Of a stretch of 64,000 bases of DNA, positions 56,067-64,000 are shown in pieces. Positions within the stretch are counted from its first letter, which is position 1, and each line of letters starts with the position of its first letter. Source of the stretch: Antilocapra americana (lineage: Eukaryota; Chordata; Mammalia; Artiodactyla; Antilocapridae); assembly GCA_007570785.1 (NCBI GenBank), contig ML662442.1, positions 37,645,818 through 37,709,817 on the forward strand. The letters run 5' to 3'. A model generated the notes under the pieces. The model saw only the letters and a program-made list of their open reading frames with translations. It was not told the origin of the DNA and made no database searches. Position numbers and translations under genes: made by a program.

Positions 56067-58745
56067 ATTCAGGTCAGTCACTCAGTCATGTCCGACTCTT
56101 TGCGACCCCATGGACTGCAGCACGCCAGGCCTCCCTGTCCATTACCAACTCCCAAAGTTTACTCAAACTCATTTCCATTGAGTCAGTGATGCCATCCAAC
56201 CATCTCATCCTCTGTTGTCCCCTTCTCCTCCTGCCCTCAATCTTTCCCAGTATCAGGGTCTTTTCAGATGAGTCAGCTCTTCCCATTAGGTGGCCAAAGT
56301 ATTGGAGTTTCAGCTTCAGCATCAGTCCTTCCAATGAATACCCAGGACTGATTTCATTTAGGATGGACTGGTGGATCTCCTTGCAATCCAAGGGAATCTC
56401 AAGAGTCTTATCCAACACCACAGTTCAAAAGCATCAATTCTTCAGCACTCAGCTTTCTTTATAGTCCAACTCTCACATCCATACATGCCTACTGGAAAAA
56501 CCATAGCTTTGACTAGATGGACCTTTGTTGGCAAAGAAATGTCTCTGCTTTTTAATATGCTATCTAGGTTGGTTATAGCTTTTCTTCCAAGGAGCAAGTG
56601 TCTTTTAATTTCATGGCTGCAGTCACCATCTGCAGTGATTTTGGAGACCCCCAAAATAAAGTCTGTCACTTTTTCCACTGTTTCCCCATCTATTTGCCAT
56701 TAAGTGATGGGACTGGATGCCATGATCTTTGTTTTCTGAATGTTGCGCTTTAAGCCAGCTTTTTCACTCTCCTCTTTCACTTTCATCAAGGGCCTCTTTA
56801 GTTCTTCTTCACTTTCTGCCATAAGGGTGGTGTCATCTGCATAGCTGAGGTTATTGATACTTATCCCAGCAATCTTGATTCCAGTTTGTGCTTCATCCAG
56901 CCCAGAATTTCTCATGATGTACTCTGCACACAAATTAAATAAGCAAGGTGACAATATACAGTCTTGATGTTCTCCTTTTCCTATTTGGGACCAGTCTATT
57001 GTTCCATGTCCAGTTCTAACTGTTGCTTCCTGACCTGCATACAGATTTCTCAAGAGGCAGGTCAGGTGGTCTGGTATTCCCATCTGTTTCAGAATTTTCC
57101 ACAGTTTATTGTGATCCACACAGTCAAAGGCCTTGGCCTAGTCAATAAAGCAGAAATAGATGTTTCTCTGGAACTCTCTTGCTTTTTTGATGATCCAGCA
57201 GATGTTGGCAATTTGATCTCTGGTTCCTCTGCCTTTTCTAAAACCAGCTTGAATATCTGGTAGTTCATGGTTCATGTATTGCTGAAGCCTGCCTTGGAGA
57301 ATTTTGAGCATTACTTTGCTAGCATGTGAGATGAGTGCAATTATGCAGCAGTTTGAGCATTCTTTGGCATTGCCTTTCTTAGGGACTGGAATGAAAACTG
57401 ACCTTTTCCAGTCCTGTGGACACTGCTGAGTTTTCCATGTTTGCTGGCATATTGAGTGCAGCACTTTCACAACATCATCTTCTAGGATTTCAAATAGCTC
57501 AACTGGAATTCCATCACCTCCACTAACTTTGTTCATAGCGATAATTCCTAAGGCCCACTTGACTTCACATTCCAGGATGTCTGGCTCTAGGTGAGCAATC
57601 ACACCATCGTGATTATCTGGGTCGTGAAGATCTTTTTTGTATAGCTCTTTTTTGTATTCTTGCCACCTCTTCTTAATATCTTCTGCTCCTGTTAGGTCCA
57701 TACCATTTCTGTACTCTGTTGAGCCCATCTTTGCATCAAATGTTCCCTTGGTATCTTTAATTTTCTTGAAGAGATCTCTAGTCTTTCCCATTCTGTTGTT
57801 TTCCTCTATTTCTTTGCATGAATCTCTGAGGAAGACTTTTTTATCTCTCCTTGCTATTTTTTGGAACTCTGCATTCAAGTGGGTATATCTTTTTCTACTT
57901 CGCTTTTCACTTCTTTTCACAGCTGTTTGTAAGGCCTCTTCAGACAGCCATTTTGCTTTTTTGCATTTCTTTTTCTTGGGGATGCTCTTGATCCCTGTCT
58001 CCTGGACAATGTCATGAACCTCCATCCATAGTTCATCAGGCACTCTATCAGATCTAGTCCCTTAAATCTATTTGTCACTTTCACTGTATAATCATTAGGG
58101 ATTTGATTTAGGTCATACCTGAATGGTCTAGTGGTTTTCCCTATTTTCTTTAATTTAAGTCTGAATTTGGCAATAAGGAGTTCATGATCTGAGCCAGCTC
58201 CCAGTCTTGTTTTTGCTGACTGTATACAGCTTCTCCATCTTTGGCTGCAAAGAATATAATCAATCTGATTTTGGTGTTGGCCATCTGGTGAGGTCCATGT
58301 GTAAAGTCGTCTCTTGTGTTCTTGGAAAAGGGTGTTTGCTATGACCAGTGAGTTCTCTTGGCAGAACTCTATTAGCCTTTGCCCTCCTTCATTCTGTACT
58401 CCACGGCCAAATTTGCCTGTTACTCCAGTTATCTCTTGACTTCCTACTTTTGCTTTCCAGTCCCCTATAATGAAAAGGTATCTTTTTTGGGTGTTAGTTC
58501 TAGAAGGTCTTGTAGATCTTCATAGAACTGTTCAACTTCAGCTTCTTCAGCATTACTGGTTGGGGCATAGGCTTGGATTACCATAATATTGAAAGGTTTG
58601 CCTTGGAAACAAACAGAGATCGTTCTGTCATTTTTGGGTCTGCATACAAGTACTGCATTTCGGACTCTTTTGTTGACTATGATGGCTATTCCATTTCTTC
58701 TAAGGGATTCTTGCCCACAGTAGTAGATATAATGATATAACTGAA
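56067..58745 (-). mobile_element. BovB LINE, minus strand, longest copy; right arm of the second pair
   Basis: About 2.7 kb of an element usually about 3.2 kb. From its 5' end (58745) it encodes part of the APE-type endonuclease (RRNGIAIIVNKRVRNAVLVC, VIQAYAPTSNAEEAEVEQFY; SDHELL-type end near 58185), then linker and RT. Open stretches of 301 codons (58043..57138) and 139 codons (57119..56700, including LSYADDTTLMAES) remain, with an intact YADD. The start of the endonuclease is missing and frames are broken by stops, so it is not autonomous. Confidence 0.94.
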
Positions 58746-59891
58746 CTGATGGGCTGGCAAAATTCACAAGGACAGTACAGCTGTAAGTAACACCCGCTGT
58801 CACTAAATACCCTGAAGAAGGCGATCAAAACAAAAATTCAACGTGTCCCACTTTCAAGGAGCCAATTTCAACAAGTCAATTTTACTACCGACATTAAAGA
58901 GAAAGAAAGAAAGAGATCATGAAATGGGTGAACCAAATCACCAGTTGAAAGAGACAAGCAAATCAAAATTACAACAAGGGCATATCTCGCCACAGTATGA
59001 ATGAGCATCATCAATGAGTCTTCAAACGATACACAGTGGAGAGGGCCTGGCGAAAAGGAAAGCCTTCAAGGTGCTGTTGGGATGAAGCTGGAAACAGCCC
59101 CCACACAGAACAGCATGCGGGTACCTGAAAGGAAACCTAAGCTATCTATGCACCAGCAGTTAAGGCCTAAAGGAATATCCAGGCAAAACCAGAATTCAAA
59201 GAGAAATATGCACCCAAATCTGTAGTGCACCACCAGTTACAACAGCCACGATCTGGAACCAAAGCGTCCGTCCAGATGAATGCATAAAGAGGAACTGCTA
59301 CACGTCCACCAGGAACACGACTCAGTCGTGAAACAGAATGAAATAATACCAACTACACCAACACCCACATGGACCTAGTTCTAACCACGCGAGAGGGTTG
59401 GTGACTAAGAAGAAAAAGACTGATAGCACTCTAAGTGGAATCTAAAAATTAATACCAAGAAACCAATGGACCAAAGAGAAACTGATTCACAAGGCTAGAA
59501 AAAGAAATTATCATTGTAATAGGGGAAAGACATGGGGAAGGGATAAACAAGAAAGTTGGGATTAACAAATAGAAACAATTTCATATAAAATACATAATCA
59601 ACAAGGACGTACAAATAACAAGGGAGGTATAACCAGCATTCTGTTATAACCTCTGTGAGAAAATAATGTGAAAATCAATAGATATATTTGCAAACGTAAA
59701 AGATTGTGTACACATACTTGCCTGGAGAATCCCCACGGACAGAGAAGCCTAGTGGGCTGCAGCCCACGGGGTTGCAAAGAGTTAAACACAATTGAGCAAC
59801 TAAGCACAGAACAGCACAACGTGTACAACGCCGTGTATCAGTGTTTCTGCAAGCAAAAACATAAACTGAACTGACACACTCACAAAAGTGA
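58746..59891 (+). repeat. Array monomer 7 (type A), remainder
   Basis: Resumes in the linker (AAATTCACAAGGACAGTACA, CACCCGCTGTCACTAAATAC), then type-A L1 sequence and tail. A short Bov-tA piece sits near its end. Confidence 0.8.
59717..59815 (+). mobile_element. Bov-tA SINE tail fragment in monomer 7
   Basis: ACTTGCCTGGAGAATCCCCA, GCAGCCCACGGGGTTGCAAA, AATTGAGCAACTAAGCAC. The tRNA-like part is absent. Confidence 0.88.
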
Positions 59892-60061
59892 CAAGACACA
59901 AGCTTTGGGGTGTTGCTTCTGGCACATTTCAGTTTGATTTCCAACCCCAAACCAGGATGCCCACTGAGGCTCTGGTTGCCAGAGTACCCTGCATTGGTGT
60001 TGGGGAAATGCAGCCTCCTTGTGGATGTTTCAGCAACAACAACGTTAAAACTGTTACGGAG

Positions 60062-60172
60062 AAGGGAATGGCTAACCAGTCAAGTATTTCTGCCTGGAGA
60101 ATTCCATAGATAGAGGAGCCTGGCAGGCCCCAATCTATGAGTCAGAAAGAGTCGAACAGGGCTTAGCAACCA
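60062..60172 (+). mobile_element. Bov-tA SINE tail fragment
   Basis: GGGAATGGCTAACCAGTCAA, CTGCCTGGAGAATTCCATAG, GAAAGAGTCGAACAGGGCTT. Truncated at the 5' side. Confidence 0.85.
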
Positions 60173-60194
60173 ATACACACACACAGAGGAAACT

Positions 60195-60385
60195 GGGCTT
60201 CACTGGTGGCTCAGATGGTAAAGGATTGGCCTGCAGTGCAGGACACCCTGTTTCCATAACCGGGTCAGGAAGATCCCCTGGAGAAGGGAATGGCTACCCA
60301 CTCCAATATTCTTGCCTGAAGAATTCCACCATCAGAGGAGTCTCACAGGATGGAATGCAACTAAGAGACTAACACTTTCACTTTA
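60195..60385 (+). mobile_element. Bov-tA SINE
   Basis: TGGGCTTCACTGGTGGCTCA, GATGGTAAAGGATTGGCCTG, TTGCCTGAAGAATTCCACCA. It is close behind the fragment at 60062, suggesting two successive insertions at one site. Confidence 0.9.
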
Positions 60386-61429
60386 AAAGGACTAACATAT
60401 ACACAAGGATGGCTGGGCTGTAAGATACCAGTCCTCAAGAACTATCGGGGTAAGTATTCTAAAAACAATTTTTTTTTTTACAAAGGGCTGAATTTCATCA
60501 AGAAAATATCAAGAGGTAGATACCTCTGACACTACTTTTTTAAAAAGCACATGAAATACACAAAATCACAAATTATTAGAGATGTGGAAATCAAAGTTAC
60601 AATGAGGGATCACTTTGCAGGAGTCAAAATGGCCATCATCAAAACGTCCACACACAATAAATGCTACAGTGGGGGTGGAGAAAGGAGATCTTCTCAGACG
60701 CCCGCAGTATACAAACGGTTACAGCCGTAAGAGGGAACAATAGGGAACCATCTTTAAAAGGTTAAAACAGAGCTACCATTGACTTCAGAGTCCCATCCAA
60801 ACAGGATATTCAAAGACAACTGGAATTCTACAAGAAACTGGCACCCAAATGTACACTACATACAGCAGCACTTACAATAGCCAAGAGCGAGAAGGAAATA
60901 CAACGTCCAAGGACAGGCGAATGCTAAAGAAGTGGTGTATGTCCATGATGGCATATTACTCAGTCATGAAAAAGAATGAGACAATACCAACTTGTAGGCA
61001 CCAACACACATGTGCCTAGTTGGAATCATACTGTGTGATGGCAGTCAAAAAAAGAAAAAAAAGGCAAATGTCACTTATCTGTGGAATCTGAAAACTGATG
61101 CCCATGAACCAAATGAAAAAGAGACACAGGTTCACAAAATTTGAAAACAAAATCATTGTTCCCAAAAGGGAAACATGGGGGGACAAATTAGCAGGTGGGA
61201 TTAACAAATCCACAGCAACACATGCAGAGCAGGTAGTAACCAGGACCTGCTGAAGAGGGAGGGAGGCATACACAAGATTCTGTAGTAACCCATATTAAGA
61301 AAGTTAGATAAACAGAAACATATAAAACTGAAAAACATTCTTGACATATCCAAAAAACAATACGTTTTAAAACAACTCTCTACATTAGAAAATAAAAATT
61401 AGATTAATAAAATTAACCCACTAAGTCAT

Positions 61430-62586
61430 GAGACACAAGCTTAGGGCGTCTGTGCTGGGACCTGCCACACTAGCTCACAGGCCAGGACCACCACTTCCAT
61501 TAAGGCTCTGCTTTCCGTGGTAACTAGAAATAAGCACGAAGAAATCCTGTCGCCTTGGTGGCCGTTTTCCAAAACAGCAACTTCAAAACTCGATGCTTAT
61601 GGACATGCAATATTCACAAGGACTATAGGGCTGTAAATGATACCTTCTGTCAATAAATGTTATGAAGTAGGTAATGAAAAAAAAAATCAACAGCTGGTTG
61701 ACTTTCAAGGAACCACTTACAACAAGAAGTCTATTTTATTAACATCATTGGGCGGGGGAAGAGCACATAAAACGGTGCACAAATTCACCGGTTCTTAGAG
61801 ACATGCAAATCAAAACTACAACAGGGCTCACATTACCGAAGTCTGAATGGCCATCATCAGTAAGTCTTCAGAGAATCCCCGGTGGAGAGGGCCTGGAAAA
61901 AAGGAAGCCCTCCAAAGGTGCGGGTGGGATGAAATGGGTGCACTCCCTTTAGAGAGCAGTATGCAGGTGCCTTTAAAGGAAAACTGGAGCTACCGGTGAC
62001 CCACGGTCCCATGCCTATGAGAATATCCCAGGAGAGGCAGAATTCAAAGAGAAACATGCCTCCAAAGCTGCACTTCAGCACCAGTTACAAAAGCAAAGAC
62101 CTGGAAGCCAATGAAGTTTCCGTTGATAGAGAAGCGGTACATGTCCATAACGGAAGGAGACTCAGCCATGAAACAGAACGGAATAACACCACCTGCGGGA
62201 ACCCACGTGGACCCAGTTCTAAGCATACTGAGAGATGTTACTCAGGAAAAAAACAGATATCACATGATATCACTTGTAAAAATTAATGCTGTGAGCCTAA
62301 CTGACCAAAGACTCCCAACAGTCCAAAGTAAAATTATCATTAATCAAGGGGAAAGATGTGGCGAAGAGATAAAAGAGGTAACTGGGAATAACAATAGAGA
62401 AAACACATTATCAACAAGGACTTAAATATACCAGGGAAGGTCTATGCAACATTCTGTAAGAATCTCTATGAGAGAATAATTTGAAGCTCAATAGATATAT
62501 GTGCAAATGTAAGAGATTCTGTACACAAAGAACACCATAAATCACTGTAAATCAAAACAAAAGTATAAAAAACAAAGAAGTAGTGA
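61430..62586 (+). repeat. Array monomer 9 (type A)
   Basis: A 1157-bp uninterrupted unit: GAGACACAAGCTTAGGGCGT, TGTCGCCTTGGTGGCCGTTT, AATGGCCATCATCAGTAAGT, GGTGGAGAGGGCCTGGAAAA, then the L1 tail. Confidence 0.85.
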
Positions 62587-62949
62587 CGAGACCCCAGCTT
62601 TGAGGTGCCGCTCCTGGCAGACTCACAAAATTAGAATTACCAGAGGAAAAGGTGGGGGAAGGTACCAATTGGCAGTTTGGGATCAGCAAGTCCACAATAT
62701 TACATGTAAAGTAGGATAAAGTAATACACAAAATATTAAACAGAAAATAAGATGTATAAAATAAAAAATCCAAAAATACCTGCTGGAGGGCAAGAGAGGT
62801 CTATTCTACATTCTGTAATAATCTATATGAGAAAATAACTCAAAGATGAATAGGTACATATAGAACTGAAAAAGATTCTCTGCACCTACCAAAAACACTT
62901 TTCGAAACAACTTGCTAAATTAAAAAATTAATTTAAAACAACAAGTACT
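62587..62949 (+). repeat. Array monomer 10 (type B), internally deleted
   Basis: Begins GAGACCCCAGCTTTGAGGTG and after about 35 bp jumps straight into the L1 3' UTR (CTCACAAAATTAGAATTACC). About 0.8 kb of linker and L1 sequence is missing, leaving 363 bp. Confidence 0.8.
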
Positions 62950-64000
62950 GAGACACAATTTATGGGTGTTTCTGCTGGCACATTCCACAGTAATTTACAT
63001 CTAAGAACACAACTTTCACCAGGCTGTACTTTCTGTTGTAACTAGAGTTGGGCATGAAGAAATCACACCATCTGTGTCTGATTCCCCAGAGGGCAATTTT
63101 AAAAAATCAGTGCTTCTATGGGCATACAACATTTACAAGGACTGCATGGCTGTAAAATGACACTCACTGTCACTAAATGTCCTGAAGAAGGTAATCAAAA
63201 AAAAAAAAAAGCTCAATACACGGCCCACTTTAAAGGAGCCAATTTCAACAAGGCAATTTTATTATCACTGCTTAAATTTTTAAAAAAGAGCACATGAAAT
63301 GGTGCACAAATTTGCCAGTTTTTAAGAGCCATGCAAATCCAAGCTGCAACGAGGGCTCAACTCATTCCAATCTGAATAGGCATCATCAATAAATTTTCAG
63401 AGAATACTGGTAGAGAGGGCCTGGGCAGAAGCAGAGCCTGTAAGGTGATGGCGAGATGAAACTGGTAAAAGTCTTGACACAGAACGGTATGCAGGTGCCT
63501 TTAAACAAAAACAGGAGCAACGTGTGATCCAGCAGCCCCACACCTAAGGAAACATCCGAAGACAATCCGAAAAAGGAACACACGTCCTAAGCTGCACTGC
63601 ATCGCCAGTTTTAACAGCAAAGACCTGGAAGTGAACCAAGTATCCATGGAGAACGAACGCATAGAGACAGCTATGCAGCTACACACGGTACATGACTCAC
63701 CCATCAAACACAAGGAAAAAGCAGCAGTTACAGCAAACACAGGGAATTAGTTCTCACCACACTCAGATGGGTAACAAAAAAGAAGCCATATTACACGTTA
63801 TCAGTTACAGGTGGATTCTGAAATGAACCAAGAAAACAACTGACCAAAGAGAAACAGTCGGAAAATAGAAAATAAAATTACCATTAAGAAAGGGGAAAGA
63901 AGTGGGCAAGGGGTGAATTAGGAAGTTGTAGGAACAAATAGAAATCATTACATATAAAATATATAAGGAAGTTTGGATTAACAATAGAAACTATTACATA
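62950..64000 (+). repeat. Array monomer 11 (type A), cut by the window edge
   Basis: GAGACACAATTTATGGGTGT, CACTGTCACTAAATGTCCTG, GGAGCCAATTTCAACAAGGC, then L1 sequence. The array evidently continues past 64000. Confidence 0.82.

Larger units (their letters stand above)
59892..61429 (+). repeat. Array monomer 8 (type B)
   Basis: AGACACAAGCTTTGGGGTGT, GCAGCCTCCTTGTGGATGTT, then, after SINE insertions, CACACAATAAATGCTACAGT and the L1 tail. About 1.2 kb without insertions. Confidence 0.82.
43786..64000 (+). repeat. Dimeric tandem array of L1-3'-end monomers, about 1.15-1.2 kb each
   Basis: At least 11 copies of one unit follow each other head to tail. Each unit starts with a linker of about 200 bp opening GAGACACAAGCTT (or close) and containing a CTGCCNCCTTGTGGCCATT-like core. 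It continues into L1 sequence: a TTAGAGACATGCAAATCAAA segment, an ACCTGGAA(A/G)CAA segment, a GACTCA(G/C)TCATGAAACAGAA segment, and the L1 3' UTR ending in GG(A/C)CCTGCTGTAGAGCAAGG and CTGTAATAACCTATATGAGA. Linker starts are at 44434, 45748, 49388, 50541, 51687, 53103, about 54278, 59892, 61430, 62587 and 62950. Two variants alternate (A, B, A, B...). A has the AGTGAGTCTTCAGAGAATAC region and a CACTTTCAAGGAGCCAATTT segment; B has TTTCATCAAG and CAAACAATAAATGCTAGAGT-like L1 sequence. Not resolved to a named family. Confidence 0.85.

Noticed and set aside
43786..64000. CRISPR array or classical centromeric satellite
   Set aside because: Units are about 1.15 kb and L1-derived, with no short direct repeats and unique spacers, and no similarity to the bovine satellites I know.

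Overview
This is a stretch of a ruminant (bovid) nuclear genome. BovB (RTE-clade) LINEs, Bov-tA tRNA-derived SINEs, a CHR-type artiodactyl SINE and bovid-type L1 3' ends occur throughout, and old L2, MIR and MLT1 remnants lie beneath them. The sequence alone does not decide between cattle, buffalo, sheep and goat. There is no prokaryotic-type gene organisation.

The only host gene I can support is FIG4 (SAC3, the phosphoinositide 5-phosphatase of the PIKfyve-VAC14-FIG4 complex). It lies on the minus strand as nine spliced coding exons: exon 2 (35171..35073), 3 (33800..33677), 4 (27074..26918), 5 (25234..25184), 6 (18503..18355), 7 (11256..11128), 8 (8735..8635), 9 (5234..5072) and 10 (4646..4549). 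Every exon has AG/GT boundaries, and the phases join into one open frame matching residues 23 to 379 of FIG4. This is most of the Sac domain but stops before the catalytic CX5R loop. Exon 1 is not found, so intron 1 probably covers everything from 35172 to the right edge. Exons 11 onward lie off the left edge.

The introns are mostly transposon layers. Intron 6 holds an MLT1-type LTR split by a 3.5 kb 5'-truncated L1 whose ORF2 is still open for 1006 codons, flanked by a 14-bp target-site duplication. Intron 5 holds several L1 tails, one containing a 400-base assembly gap (23091..23490). All the young L1 pieces are antisense to FIG4. Bov-tA SINEs occur on both strands, several with visible target-site duplications.

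The most unusual structure is at the right end. From about 43.8 kb to the window edge there is a tandem array of roughly 1.15-1.2 kb monomers, each an L1 3'-end sequence plus a linker of about 200 bp that I cannot assign to a known repeat. Two monomer types (A and B) alternate, giving a dimeric higher-order repeat of about 2.3 kb. Later L1, SINE and BovB insertions interrupt it. Two of these interruptions are BovB pairs lying tail to tail, which are large inverted repeats with almost no spacer. Many linkers carry a degenerate CTCF-like core.
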